A DNA stretch of 64,000 nt. Origin: Ptiloglossa arizonensis (taxonomy: Eukaryota; Arthropoda; Insecta; Hymenoptera; Colletidae). The position numbers were made by a program, and so were the translations under genes. Location of the stretch: the NCBI RefSeq assembly GCF_051014685.1, contig NC_135052.1:5795105-5859104 (forward strand), written 5' to 3'. Every line of letters starts with the position of its first letter. Position 1 is the stretch's first letter. Below are positions 21,790 through 34,374 of this stretch, in pieces. The notes beneath the pieces are model-generated. The model did not search any database. It had not been told where the DNA came from and saw nothing but the letters and a program-made list of their open reading frames with translations.

Positions 21790-22560
21790 CATTACGATAT
21801 TCTTTCAACGATGACGGAAGTAAAGGACTTTGGAATTTATTTCTCCTCTATCTTGGATTGTTCCAGTTATGTTTCTCAAATTGTCAACTCCGGTTCTGAA
21901 ACTCTTGGTTTCGTTCTTTGTTTTTCCTCAGACTTTCAATCCGTACTCTAAGATTGCTATATATTAGCCATGTTCGATCACTGTTAGAATACGCTTCAAG
22001 TCTCTGGAAACTTCCAATCGCGAAATCATACCAGAGAGAGTCCAGTATAAATTTCTCCGGTTTTCTTCGCATTGTAGCGGCGCATGGTTAGCAATCGTAA
22101 TAAATAACGAAAACATCTGCAAGTACCGAAAACGAATTCAGGCATTTACGATTTTCACGTTCACGGCATACTTCGCAGCTAGAGGAAAAGGCATTACTTT
22201 TCCGGGAACATTTATAAACAAACTCGAGGTGAGACTTCACCAGTTGTTAGGTCTCGCTGTAACGTTGGTAAGGTTACAGCATAAACTAAACTACCCGATG
22301 TACTCTCGATCATGATTACACTGATATACCAAACACGATCAATTTGGATACGTTGTCTGCACGTAGAAGAATAGCTGATAGTAGTTTTATTTTTAATTTA
22401 ATCAATAATCACATCGATTGTTCCTCTCTTCTTATGCAAATCGATCTGAGCTGGTTTTTATACACATGAATCCAGATTTGCATATGGATTAAAGAATCCA
22501 ATCAATCGTATCGTTACTGACTCCAACACTTTTTACAATCGTAGACTTTTTCGTACCTTT
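21790..22560 (+). pseudogene. Jockey/CR1-type LINE reverse-transcriptase fossil
   Basis: Three blocks match the C-terminal part of a non-LTR retrotransposon reverse transcriptase, in order. (1) Frame of 21820: VKDFGIYFSSILDCSSYVSQ leading to IVNSGSETLGFVL, the VKDLG and KTLGF motifs. (2) Frame of 21957, after a frameshift and a TAA: LYISHVRSLLEYASSLWKLP leading to GFLRIVA, the LVRSKLEYAS and FLRF motifs. (3) Frame of 22344: LDTLSARRRIADSSFIFNLI leading to NNHIDCSSLL, the L..RR...D..F..KL.NN.ID tail. Between blocks 2 and 3 there are about 270 bases where I would expect roughly half that, so an insertion is likely. Stops and frameshifts make it non-functional. The upstream catalytic motif, endonuclease and gag-like ORF are not present here. 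Confidence 0.85.
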
Positions 22561-22633
22561 AGAAGACAATCGCTACATTTTATATAAAGGGTTTTCGTCC
22601 GTTCGTAAATGAATAATAATAATTATAACGATA

Positions 22634-22690
22634 CAGCGGAACCTCGATAACTCACACCTCTGTAAGTCGAGAACCAAGATTACTTTTTCT
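22634..22690 (+). mobile_element. pogo/Tigger-like element end
   Basis: After a TA, CAGCGGAACCTCGATAACTC and then ACCTCTGTAAGTCGAGAACC give the repeated CCTCxxTAAxTCGA pattern typical of pogo/Tigger terminal regions. I found no complementary right end, so this is a solo or eroded end. It begins shortly after the LINE fossil. Confidence 0.5.
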
Positions 22691-24224
22691 AATTCGTTCC
22701 CTTTCGCTCCGTCGTGAAAATCTTTGTAAGCCGAAATCAAACTTTGACTCGAGTTACTCGTCACGTGGTCAGATGTATCGTAACTCTGGACTCCTGTTCG
22801 CGATATTTGAGATCGTAGTCTTCTCCTTTTCGAAACACATCGAAATCTTGACGGACATTTTAATTCCACGAACAATTTTCTTCCAAAGGAGAATCGTTTT
22901 GAAAATACGATCGATCTTTTCACCGATTCAGTTAATACATTTAAAAGATTGGCCATCAACGCGGCACGAAGTTCGTCTTGACTCGTTAGTAACGTTTGAT
23001 ATTTTACTCGACATTTTCGCACCTAGACGTCGTACACGATATTTGAATTTCTTACGATTATCGTCAAATTTATCCAATCTTTCGACACTCTGCAACGGTT
23101 TCTCAAATGTCACAGCGGTTCGTTAGATGAACACGCATTACTCGAATCTCTAGTGTACTCTGAAGGTGACTCAACGAAAGTGGTCGAAACGTTCGATGGA
23201 AATATTAAATTCGTTCCAAAAAGAGGCGATACGATCGTAGATACCGTAACGAACATACGACGCGAGACTTGAACCTAAACGAAGGTGATAAATTGGGCAA
23301 ACGGTGACGTAATATCCAAAATAACCCGTAGATAATACTGGTCGTCGGAATGTTCAAACTTCCAAAACGCTTGTGAATGTAATCAGCGGTTAAAAAGTAC
23401 GAGATAAATTCGTTCAAACGTATGTCCAATTTCACCTTGTTTCCAAGTTGCAAAGAGTTTCGTTTTCCAATAATTCACTCGACACGTATAAGCAATTTCA
23501 CTCGCCTATTTACAAATAATGCTCCAATATCTCGCATTTACGACCTTGTGGTCTATTCTCCAAACACTATCTGATAGCGCGATAAGTTAGTTTAGCTCGT
23601 TCTTTTGATAAGAGCACTGCGTGTCGAACGTTGGCGACACGTATCGAAAGTTTACGTTTCGAGTGACGATACAAAGAGTTATTGTATTGACAGAGAAACA
23701 TCCGATTTACGTACGCGACTTTGTCGAATGCAACGCGCTCGAAACAACACTGCTCGTCGAACGTCCGCTCGATGGAAGTTCGTTGAATAGCGAAACGTTT
23801 AAAAGATTTTAGCTCGTTCAAGGAACGATCGGTACACGCGGAGAAACTAAAAAGTACAAGAACAGATAATTTCGAAGAGTAGACTCTCGAGCGAGGCAAA
23901 CGATAGCACTCGAAGGATATCAGCAGGAACGAATGTCTCTCGCGAGAGCGTGTAGAGGATTACTCGAGAGCAGCACTTGTATCCGTATCACGTTCAACGC
24001 GACCAGGGGCTTATCGAAGTCGATTTTCCTGCGCGAATAACGTTTTGCACCTGACTCCTGTGTGGATGCACAGGATGAACTACCTAACTCGATCGACTCA
24101 ATTTTTCTCGCAATCAATGGACGAATCGAAACTCTTTTTCATCGCGGACGATACGATTTCTACGGGCATACGATACGTTGAAAATATGATTCTTTTACAC
24201 ACCTTTTCTTCTCAACGTCATCTT
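22691..24224. other. no gene recognised
   Basis: Parts may be the decayed interior of the pogo/Tigger-like element, but no transposase motif is legible on either strand. Confidence 0.45.
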
Positions 24225-24480
24225 CGACTTTCTTACGCACAAGTGTACGTAGATTTGTTTTTCTATCACCCAACGACTAGAAATCCAACAAACTAGAAAA
24301 TAAGCATTTCGACTTTTTTACGCACAAGTGTACGTAGATTTGTTTTTCTATCACCCAACGACTAGAAATCCAACAAACTAGAAAATAAGCATTTCGACTT
24401 TTTTACGCACAAGTGTACGTAGATTTGTTTTTCCATCACCCAACGACTAGAAATTCAACAAACTAGAAAATAAGCATTTT
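24225..24480. repeat. 85-base tandem repeat, 3 copies
   Basis: Units start at 24225, 24310 and 24395 with CGACTTTTTTACGCACAAGT (TTTC in the first) and contain TCACCCAACGACTAGAAATC. Copies are almost identical, so the expansion looks recent. Confidence 0.92.
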
Positions 24481-27400
24481 GTTTTCGCGTACTTGAAATT
24501 TTTGTTCAAAATAATAGCAAAGTCAAAGCTGACCTTAAAAACTTACAAATAAGCACGTGTTGTCATCTCGAAGATCGAATTATGTGATCCACCCCGATCG
24601 ATCGTGTTATATACCGACGAAGCTGGACTCGATCGACGCTAGAATAAATAAATTTTTTTAACGCGTGGCAGGCACTGGACCGAGAAAAATCCTCGTGCTA
24701 TTGTTCGATCGAAATATGAACAATTTGGAATAAATGTACACAGACGGGAATAATTGACGATCGACCCCGTCTTTCTGTATATGTAACAGAGGACTTGTAA
24801 GTCAATTTCCTTGGAAGGCAATTGAAAACGATATTAGAAGATGTGCCACTTGATATCGTATGCAGTTTACGCAAGCTGGTGCTCCGTCTCGTTTCAGCGA
24901 GTTACTCTTTTAAACAAACGAATTCTGAACAACGTCGTCCAGTTCGCGCTTCGGACACAAATCTATTAGACGATTACTTCTGGAGTTATTTCGGATCAAT
25001 TACCAGTATCGACAATCAAGGTTTCTCGTCTTTGTAGATTTCTAACAAGGAACATGGCCCAATCGACAATCTCGAACGTTGACGAAACTCGACGCACAGA
25101 TACAACATTGAAAAATATTAAACTCGTAATTTTTTTCATCGCTAGATGTTTACATTTATGAAGTGATGAAATCTACCTTTAAACTTGTATTTAAATTACC
25201 TATTTTCTCTTTTTAAAAAGTTAAATACCCTACTTAGAATACATACAAAATGGTTTGTCTTTGACAAGCGATTGTACAACCTAAGTGAAAACTTGATCGA
25301 ATCATGAGCGACGCCACTGTAGCCAATCGAACGCAAAAAGTGTGATCCAATTAATTACATCGACGACTCGATAAAATTTTTATCGAAACCGTGCAAGTAT
25401 GCGAGATTTTTCCGCGTTTGGTTTCGAGGTATTTGATTAAATATTCCATCTAGAAACTCAAGTGTACTTTACACTCCCTGAACGCGAACATCAACGGGGT
25501 CTAACATTTTCCAATGGTGCATACGGGTAACACGATCGGAGGATGTTTCCCGTAAGACGCAGAAATCTCTATATAACTCGAAAACAAGGTCAAACGGGAC
25601 GTAGGTTAATACGACCTTATTTCGTGGCTCTCGAGCGCTAAATTCACCCCCGAAGTATTTCCAACGTATTGAATTACCTTCTACGTAGTGCTCTCGGCGG
25701 GGTTAAATTATAATGAAATTTCAGCGTCTCCGTTTCGATGGAAGAGCGGAGCGATCGAGAAGCGTAAACGCGAGAGAGGCACGCGACTGTGCCTCGTAAT
25801 ATTGCGCAATACGAAGCGGAGGAGGTATCGAAAGAGAAATATTTCAGACACCGATCTGTACGCTCAACGGTTGCTCTCACCGAAGCTTTACGTAAAGCGT
25901 CTTATACGCGTAAATATTGCTTCCTGAGATATTCATACCTGACAGCACTTTGTGCAACATCCATCACCCCCGTTCCCCGTCTCACTTATTGTATCTGTAT
26001 CCAGTGCCATAAAGTTAAATGGGAATACCGTTGAAAGATTCTATAAAGGTGAATTTCCATGGAAGCGGGAAAGTTTCGATCCACTACCTCCTTAACGTTT
26101 GGCTAAAAGAGATAACGGGGCGCGCGAGACGGGCTGCTTTCATCCTTCGAACCTGTAATTGTCTCCAAGTGAAACGAACTTTTCAACGTTCGAAAAGTAC
26201 TCGATAACGAGTCGGAGAAGATAACGCGGAAACGTAACACACTCGAATCTGCTTCTCGAGACGACAGAGGATATGCCCCGTCGGCTGAATTAATCGATGT
26301 CTTTCTTCGTACGTGTTCGTCGACGATATGCAAATTATTAACGTCATCGACCGATATGTGCACAGTTCTGGTTTCAACATTGATAATAGCCCTCCGTTCT
26401 GTTCTCGAGAGCGGTCAACTTTCTTCAAAGTACGTAAGTGCAGCTTCTCCGATTTTTGTATTCGACTCTTTCGTCGTTGACCCCTCACCCCAAAGAAGTC
26501 AAACCCCTTGGCCTCTTTCGGAACTCCTCGACACCTTCGTTTCCAGCAAATTTTTCGAACGTTTTTCATCGTCGATTGAGTCTTCGAGACCCCACGATAT
26601 ACCCAATTTATCGTCCGGATATGTTCGAAAGTTCCCTATTCGCCTTTCTAAATTATACTCCTTCGATGGTACTTTCGTACGTTGTATCGGTTTCGAGTTA
26701 CAAATTACCGAACGATCTTCGATCGCGAAGAATATTTCAAATTGTTCAATCGAACCGATTAAGAAATTTTAACCGTCACCCTCTTCGGAGAATCGAACAA
26801 TTTGAACTTATTACGGACTCTCCTTCGCGTTTCGATATCGACGGCCCTACAAAATTCAAGGTCACTTTTACGGAATCTTTGTCGATAGTCGCCAACTTTT
26901 AACTCCATTCGTCCCTAGTCCTTCCAAAAGTATCAAATATTTCAACCGCGTTGCTGTTCCGAATTCAAAATTTGTTTCCAAACGAGACTGTTGCGATCGA
27001 ATCGCGAAACAAACGAGAAACGTAATACTTCGACGTTAGAACAATTCTCAGGTGTGTTTACATCGGGTGAAAAGTTCGCACAGATAAATGCGCAAAGATT
27101 TCGGAAACGATTTCGTACCCCTTGTTCCGCGAAGAAAATTATTACTCGAAGAATGTAGCCTGCCCTATCGCGCCAACAAGTGCAAGTTCGCGGCTTCAAA
27201 CTTCGACGTAACAACGTTACAACCATAATAACGGTCCAAGTTTATCTTATTCCCGGCAAGCTGAAACATCTGAACGACTTTCGAGCGAAACGAGTCGAGG
27301 ATTCGGTAGCCATAAAGGACGATGGAAATTCAGATGCTCGCTTGCGGTTGAATCGTGGTCCGAAATAATGCGAATAACTCGACGAACGAATCGGTAAGTT

Positions 27401-27744
27401 AAATCGTAGATTAGGAAAACGTTTACCGAATTTAAGCAATCTGTACGATCTACGTCGCAAGTTCGAAACGACGTAACGACACTTGTTGATTTCGTCGTTG
27501 TCGAATCGGCGGCACGATTTCGTCTAATGTTCGCTCGGTATCGTCCTCCGAAGATCGATGTAGCAACTCCTGTGCGTTCCTCGCGGAACGACGCTACATC
27601 GTTGCTAGACAGTCGGAACAACTCGGTCCTGAACCGTGGTAAGGGTGTTCCGATTGTCGGTGGTTGGAACATCGAGTGTTTCGAGTGTAAATAGTTGCGC
27701 GTTCGAAAGACGCGCGAGTTATGAAAGACACGGTGGAGACTCAC
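24481..27744. other. no gene recognised; intron side of the minus-strand exon
   Basis: If the exon at 27745-27993 is real, this is the beginning of its first intron. Frames such as the 154-codon one at 26438-26902 show no motif. I see no convincing downstream exon in the window. Confidence 0.45.
27739..27744 (-). promoter_or_regulatory. consensus 5' splice site
   Basis: On the minus strand the exon ends AACAATCCG and is followed by GTGAGT, matching all six intronic positions of the donor consensus. It falls in phase 0 of the frame and coincides with the loss of gene-like composition. Confidence 0.5.
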
Positions 27745-27993
27745 CGGATTGTTGGTGAGTGCCGAGGTGGACGCAGCGGTGGGATGGTGATCGTAATCCA
27801 GGTACTCGTCCCGATGGTGCCTACCGGATACGTGTCTCTCTCTGTCGTCCCTGACGTCCCTAACGTCCCGGAGGTCCCGAAGATCCCGGAGGTCCCTGAT
27901 GTCGCGCAGGTCCCGAAGGTCGCGGAGGTCGCGTTGTTCTCGGAGGTCGCAACGGCTCACGTGGTCCCGTTCACCGCGAAGCTGCCTCGACAT
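27745..27993 (-). CDS. candidate N-terminal coding exon, Arg-Asp-Leu-rich; protein not identified
   Basis: The exon encodes 83 residues from the ATG at 27993 (MSRQLRGERDHVSR...) to a phase-0 donor at 27745/27744. Residues 21-50 are a three-residue repeat, mainly R-D-L with I or V variants. Residues 51-83 are hydrophilic: a His/Asp/Tyr patch (GRHHRDEYLDYDHH) then a Ser/Thr/Ala stretch (PTAASTSALTNNP). There is no signal peptide, membrane segment or known domain, so it would be a disordered leader of a larger protein whose domains lie in later exons. I chose this ATG because G stands at -3, it precedes the least repetitive part, and no in-frame ATG lies between it and the upstream TAG at 28303-28305. 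The open frame nonetheless extends upstream through a Glu cluster and a polyglycine run, so the exon could begin earlier via a 3' splice site. The regular nine-base DNA period means some of the open frame may be repeat-driven. Function unknown. Confidence 0.4.
27844..27933 (-). repeat. nine-base tandem repeat encoding Arg-Asp-Leu
   Basis: Units of the type GACCTCCGG/GACCTTCGG recur about ten times and give the R-D-L repeat in the exon. Substitutions among units are partly synonymous (CTC, CTT, CTG for Leu), which hints at coding selection. In the antisense frame the same bases read Val-Pro-Glu repeats. Confidence 0.8.
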
Positions 27994-28302
27994 CGCCGTC
28001 GGCTCCTCCTCCTCCGAGTCGAGCAGCAGCTGCTCGGCTCCGCCGCCACCACCGCCGCCACCGCCTCCGCCACCTCCGGCACTACCTCCGCGTCGGGCGG
28101 GATAACGCCGGAGGTCACACCATCCTACCTCCTCCTCCGCCCCTCCGGCGACCTCGCCGCGGGGCAACCGAGCCGTGCCTGGGGCCCTCACGACCGATCT
28201 GCCACGAACCTCCTGCCCCCGCGGCCCCCCGGGGGGCTCCACCACATCACACCCGAACGCTACGCTTCTCGGACCCCTCACGATCCAGCTCTTCTGCTTT
28301 CG
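27994..28302 (-). other. upstream open region or 5' leader of the exon
   Basis: This segment is open in the same frame as the exon back to the TAG at 28303-28305, but without an ATG in frame. It contains a run of 13 glycine codons (28039-28080 triplets) and a Glu-rich patch directly before the chosen ATG. Out-of-frame ATGs give very short upstream frames. It reads best as a GC-rich 5' untranslated leader, or less likely as more coding sequence joined by an upstream splice site. Confidence 0.35.
28039..28080. repeat. CCG/CCA/CCT triplet tract (polyglycine on minus)
   Basis: An interrupted triplet run that reads as glycine on the minus strand and proline in a plus-strand frame. Confidence 0.85.
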
Positions 28303-28305
28303 CTA

Positions 28306-28933
28306 CCCCCTTTCCTCGATTCCTCGTCGCGGCGGTCTTCCTTCTTCCCTCTCGCTTTCTCGAGCGGAGACTTCGATCCCTTCGAGGGTTAGGTGAGGAG
28401 CGGAGCGACGACGGACGGACGGAAGCGGCGCGAGACCGGCGGCTGGAGTAGATGCGCTCGGAGAAAGGCTCGAGTGTCTGTAAACAGAGACCGAGAAAGG
28501 GTTACCGCGATCGATTCGAATACGTTTCGTGCCTCGTGACCGACAACCGAGTTCGGACTCTCGAACCGATGTTTTCGTTACCGGTGAGCAGCAAACTCGA
28601 ACAACCGTACACGCTCGATCGATCGACAGATCCCGCGAGATTTGCCTCGAGAATCGTTCCAACACTTTTCGCGACCAATACTTCCTACTCGGCGCCGTTT
28701 CATTCGACCAATTTGTACAAACGTTTACGCAGCGGTTTTATCTTGGATTTTTCGTTTCGTATTCGGTCGATACGCCTAGGGAGAATGTCGCATCGACCGA
28801 AACGCTACTCTTGTACCGGATTGTTCGATTTGACTTCTATTACGAACTTCAGTTAAAATCGGTGCGTGACACTTTCCGCGATCTACGCGCGAGACTAACA
28901 CGTGCAACATTTCGACGATACACCATCGTCGAA
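28306..28933. other. no gene recognised; upstream of the minus-strand exon
   Basis: G+C-rich near 28300-28450, then ordinary composition. A promoter for the minus-strand exon would be expected around here, but I cannot point to a core element. Confidence 0.4.
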
Positions 28934-29144
28934 CAGTTGTTGGATAAATTTTATCATGTTTTCCATTGTAAAAAGATACTACGACACTTCGACGTTGAAC
29001 AAGTGTAAATATACGAACGAATCGACGGATCTACCCGACACTTCCACACGTTCATCGAACAGTAATACCGTCTTTCGAAAAATCGAACGAAGAACCTAGA
29101 AGCTCCGTTTCTCATCGAACGAGAAAAATTTTCGAGTAATTTAT
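28934..29144 (+). mobile_element. mariner-like short element, family 2, long form
   Basis: TTGTTGGATAAATTTTATC at the left, and an interior shared with 17967-18180 (ATTGTAAAAAGATACTACGA, AATCGACGGATCTACCCGAC, TCGAACAGTAATACCGTCTT). The right end is degraded (ATCGAACGAGAAAAATTTTC). It has diverged more than the 18 kb copy. Confidence 0.65.
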
Positions 29145-30700
29145 TGCGTGCACGCGTGAACGAGAATAGGTTGCAAGTTCGAGAAATTGTCAGGAAGAAT
29201 TTCGTCGCTTTGAATTCGTTGGACGATTTCGTTTCTGCGTATCCTCTCGACGTGTTCGTTGTCTCGAATTTTATGCTGCTTCGTGTCACGCTCGTATCGC
29301 TGGGCGCGTAAAGCTCGTCGATAACGCGTAAATGAACCTCTTCGAGCGTGGTTCGCGAAGTTGTAAGAGAAAATGCTACCCGCCGAGAAATCGGAAGCTG
29401 TTACGGTGAGACGCGTTCGCGACGATTCAAGTGCCGCTCGAATCACGAGAGACCGTGGACAACGTTCGAACTGGATACCGTTAAGCGATCGAAACAACTT
29501 GTCGCTGAAATATACCGCGAATGTGTTCGAGCATGGACGACGAAACGACGAGACCGTTGCGGAGAAACGAGCCTATAGCTTCCGCGGCCGTTGGTATTCG
29601 ATGCAACGCTACCGCAGCCACGTAAGATGTAAATTCAATTTTCACGTCGCCTCTCTATACGCCACGTCGGATAATTTAATTTAATTTTAGCGTGCCGAGC
29701 AATTTCGATGCAACGACACGTGCCAGCTTATAGTCCCGCCTTGGTGTTTCAATCGGCGGACGCCTCTCGAAGTTTACGTTTCTTTCCGTACGGAGTAATC
29801 TAAATATCGGGCATCGACGAGCGAACATTACTCACGGTCGGCAACCGAACCGATACCGTATCGATACCGAATAACAGAGTACCGTTTCGATAGCTACACG
29901 AAAGAATCGAAACCGTATCAATTATACACGATACGTGCCTCGCATCAATTTTCTACACCGATACGTTCACTTATTTACTTATCTGTTCGGTAAACGAAGA
30001 GCTCTTTAAAAAATGTATGAAATTCAATCACGGACCGACAAAGCACGAATCGATCGACGTCCAAAGTTTCATTCGAGGATGAAAAAGGAAACCGAACGGT
30101 TCGTAACGAATATTGGCATTCTTAGTTACACGAGTTGTACAATTCGGCGTACTTTTCTACAATTTCACCGGTAGTCGTTGGTGAGAAGCTAATACGAAAC
30201 GAGGAATACGCTTCAATACCGGTACAGTGAAGACCGAATCGACATCGTTACTCCCGCGAACGTGTCGAAAATATGAAACCGGGTCCAACGATCGGAAAAG
30301 GTACGAGAGATCGATGTTGATTCGAAGAAGCATCGATATGGAAATTTCAAGTACACGAGGTTTCGCTATCTTTCGACACTCTCACCGAGCACTTTCGCAT
30401 CGGATCGCTCGAATACCATCGACGCGTATCCCGTTGCTGCTTACGGCGCGTCAACCGTACTCGAATGAAATTTAAACGCGGGTTAACCGTGCGTTGCTCG
30501 TAATTACGAAACGCAAAACCGACATTTATATAACGATCCACCCGGTCCGCGAGACTGGACTCTCTACGGTCGAAGGTGCAACGTCGTCGACGTCACTGCG
30601 GTGCACGAGCAATTATTTCCGTGTCGCGATTAAAAATTAAAGTCGGTCGGTTTCATAAATGTTTCGTACGAAGCGCGGCCAACCGCACCGTCCCCGTCAC
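29145..30700. other. no gene recognised
   Basis: CpG-containing DNA with short chance frames on both strands. No repeat array or site is recognised. Confidence 0.5.
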
Positions 30701-33700
30701 GATCGTTAGCGACGATCGGAAGGTCGGTCTCGATTCGTCGAATCGATTATCGTTAATTAACGGTAACACCACCACCGCCACCTCCCTCCACGACCCGTAA
30801 CCCCTCCCCGTGGTTCGGAAGACGCCTATCCGTTGATAGCGATATACGCCAAGTTCTCTCTCTGCCAAGGTCAGACACGACCGTTCGAAAGTTACGGCAG
30901 CTCCGCACCGTTACCTCCAAGTAGCCAACCAGTGGAAAGGGATCGACGCGACGCAGCAGCGTCGGGTCCGTGGACGGCGTCGCGAACACCCGCGAGCGCA
31001 AGGATCGACCAGTTAACTGGCGTGAAATCAAAACGATAAACCGGTGCGTAAAGTCCATCCCTGCCCCGTTCCGATCTTCCCTTCTAAAGGGGATGGCGGC
31101 GAGGGGAGGGGGGCAGTGGCGACGAAGCTCGCCCCAAGGTGGGGTGAGTTGAGGTTAGGTCACGCCGCAGACCGCGAATGTAGGGTTGTGGGTCGCGCCC
31201 GGTCGAGCTCAGCTGCGCCGCGACCTAAAGGGGTTGCGGCTCGTCGCTGATCGGACACGACCCAGACGCTCGACGATTCCCGTTACTTTTCCACGGAAAA
31301 TACGTACACCGCGAACCTCCTCCCTCCCCGCGATCGTCTCTCGGTTAACGCGCCTCTCGCCTCGTCGCGAACTATGTACCGCGGCAACGGGGGGAACGCG
31401 TTACGTGGCAGTAGAACGCACCGTCGATAATCAGACCGAGTCGAACGCGTAACCACGCCGCTCGGGGAGCTGTCGTAACGGTAGCGTTGTTTTTTCCCGA
31501 CTCGAAAACCGATCGTTCCGCCCCGTCGACGAACGAAACTCAAAATGGACAAACACGGGTTGTCCGAGAGTTCTCGGAGCCTCGCGAAACTCGCGCGGGG
31601 ACCGGACGACACCGTTCCCCGAAACTTACTCGGTATCTCCGTACGACCTGGTGTCCTCGTACCGCGACCTTTCCAAATCAAGAGACGAACACACCACTCG
31701 GATCACTTTCGCGCGCGGCCCGCGATCATCGAGGATACAGTGCTCGATCGCGTAGGTTGCGGTCTGTCGACGTAGCGGGTTGCTCGCGACGGGAACTGAT
31801 TTCCGCGTGGACGATCGGCGGCTAGAAAGTGTCCACGACGTCGAAACGACGGTGACGGTTGGGCCGTGCTCGCGTTGACGGCTGCTGCTACCGCGGCTCG
31901 CGCTACCTCGGCCGGTCTCGGCCGGCCTCGTCCACCGTCGGCAGCGCTCGGCTCTTGTATCGTGACGTCGCGCGGAGACGCGAAAACCCCGGCGGTGTTG
32001 GGTATCGATCGCATGCGCCAGCGCACCCGAGTACCGCTGCGGCGCGTCAACACGCGCCTTTCTCGACTGGCGTGAGGGTTGCCCGACACGTGGCTCCGTT
32101 TCCGCCTAACGATTGTTTTTCTCTTAATCGCCCGTTGGTTCAGCAGGAAACGTTCCTCGGGACGTATCTTCGCTGCCGACGATCGAACGGATTCGAGACG
32201 CGTCGACGATCCCCTCGACGAATCGTACTTTTCACGGGACCGCGAGATCCAAGTGTCAAGGGATGACCTTGCGTTACCCGCAACCATTGCGACAGTGGCG
32301 TTCGATGATTCGGCAGTGAGTATTCCCGATGTTACGGACGGTTAGGTTTCGTCTACGACGATGGTAATAACGATCGTTTACGGATATCTACGAGAGGAAA
32401 AAATAGGCTTCGTTGGAAAAGTGTACGCGAAGTGCGCGTACAACGATGATAACGATGATCTCTGAATTTGGTCGACGAGTTACGGGTCGAAAGATTTCTC
32501 GATCGAAGGATAACGAACACCGATAGTCGTACGCTACCGTTACGTTGGCGTAGAGCGGTTCGATTCGTCGACCACCGGGCACAAATTGTACCGGAGCGCA
32601 AATCGTTTTGTTTATCACTCGATGCGCGCTCGTTATCGTGGAATTCGTTACACGCGGTCCGTTTCGAAACGATGATACGCGTACGTCGTTAAGCGCGTTT
32701 AACGCGAAACAGTCGTTAAGACCGGCGCGCTTTCATTTAATTACGCGATACCGGCTTACTCTAAATGTCATGGTCTACGCCGACCGAAACTAGTCTCGTT
32801 ACTCGGAGTTGTAATTAGTTAAACCGAGCGTACAGACGGCCCGTGTGTTCGCAAATAATCAAAAGTGGACAAGTCGGGATATTTCGACCGCTTCTACCTG
32901 CCAGGGGTATTCGAAGCTTGCAGCGTGTCCACGGGGAGAGGGAGGGGGGTTGCACCGTCCGAACGCTCGTCGAAGACGCCGACATCTGACGGAGGGTGAA
33001 AGAAGTGCAACGAAAGAAAAGCCTCGCCGCGAAAGACTGGGCAACAATCGGCAGTTTTCTGCGCGCGGAGAGCCACCCTCCTCGCGACTCCCTCCGGACT
33101 CTCGCCGACGCGCTCCTTACCGACCTTCAGTGATAACGTTCGGTCGTAGGACCACCGCCTTTCGATAAAGATGCCCGACGCTGGACAAACGAGCACGTCC
33201 CGATCGAACGTTATTGATCGCGAAACAATATGCTGGGCGTACCGAGGGAATTGGGGTACGGTGCGCTATGCGGTGCTGCATGCTGGCGGCTAGGAGCAGA
33301 ACGTTCGCTCTTACACGGGTAACTCGGAACGATGGTTGAAAGACCAACGCGTGTATCCCTGTGCTCACGGTCGAGCAGCGTCGAGCACGACGATTACGCC
33401 GCTGCGACTAAATTCCGAGCGGAAAGATTTATCGCCTTTCGAACTACCCGGCCGCTGTCGTGCTATAGAAAAGCTTTCTCCCGCGATGAAAACTCCCTGT
33501 TAATCTTCCCTTTCGGAGTCACCCGACCCCTCGAAATCCACCCTTTCAGGTTCCGCGATCCCCGCAAAACCGCGATATCCGATCATCGATCAACCCGGTG
33601 GAAAGATCCCCGGACCGAGGCGTCCGTGGCAGGCCGTGACGAGGCGTCGCATAGCTGGACTTCCGGTCGTAAGAGGCGAGCGCGTAGGATCGCCGACGCG

Positions 33701-33760
33701 TGTACCGAGCGAGGCAGCGAAGGATGCCGCCGGTGCGCTGGCTGGTCGCGTCGCGTATAG

Positions 33761-33802
33761 TATCGTATCGTATCGTATCGTATCGTATCGTATCGTATCG
33801 TA
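33761..33802. repeat. TATCG pentanucleotide microsatellite
   Basis: About eight uninterrupted TATCG units within the CpG-rich block. Likely length-variable. Confidence 0.95.
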
Positions 33803-34334
33803 GAGGCGCGAGTCAGCGCGGTGCGGCTGACCGCCAGGCACGTCCATCATCCCCGCAGCTACGCCGTAAGGTGGCAACGTTGCTCTCGCGAGAGAGGTTT
33901 AGAGTTGGGCGCAAGGGGCAATGCTACCGCTCGCGCGCCAACAACGCGCCGGGAGGGGAGGGTGTAGAGCGCTCTAGTAGCGTGTCAGCTAACCGAGGAT
34001 GGTGGGGGTGAGCCGGCAGCGCGAGACAGAGCTAGCCGCGACGCTTGGTGGGGGACGAGCGAGCCGATCGTTGGCGGGGGGAACCGAGACGAGGCGGACC
34101 GAGAGGGAGCGCAACGCGCCAGAGCAGGAAACCGATAGAAGCCGGAGAGGGAGCGAGAGGCCGCCGAAAGCGCATAGCGGCCCATAATTCGGTGCGCCGC
34201 CCCGCAATCAGGTTCGTGCTCGATGTTTCCAACCGCCTCGCTCGTCGCAGCCGGGAGAAAGAGACGGTAGTGCACGTTTTTACGTTTGCTCGTCAACTCT
34301 GTTGACTAAGTACGGTCCCGGGTATCGGAACGCG

Positions 34335-34374
34335 GTGCTCGCTCGCTCGTTCGTTCGCTCGCTCGCTCGCTCGC
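34335..34374. repeat. GCTC/GTTC tetranucleotide microsatellite
   Basis: Runs of CTCG with a short TTCG interruption. Confidence 0.92.

Noticed and set aside
27247..27744. Continuation of the minus-strand frame beyond the splice donor
   Set aside because: Composition changes to Arg/Ser/Phe-rich chance sequence right after GTGAGT, so it is treated as intron.
27721..28392. 223-codon plus-strand frame rich in Val-Pro-Glu and Pro/Ala
   Set aside because: Antisense shadow of the Arg-Asp-Leu repeat and triplet tract. The donor and ATG context favour the minus strand.
31703..32287. Long overlapping frames in the CpG-rich block
   Set aside because: Both strands are open because stop codons are scarce in CpG-rich sequence. 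No motif is found.
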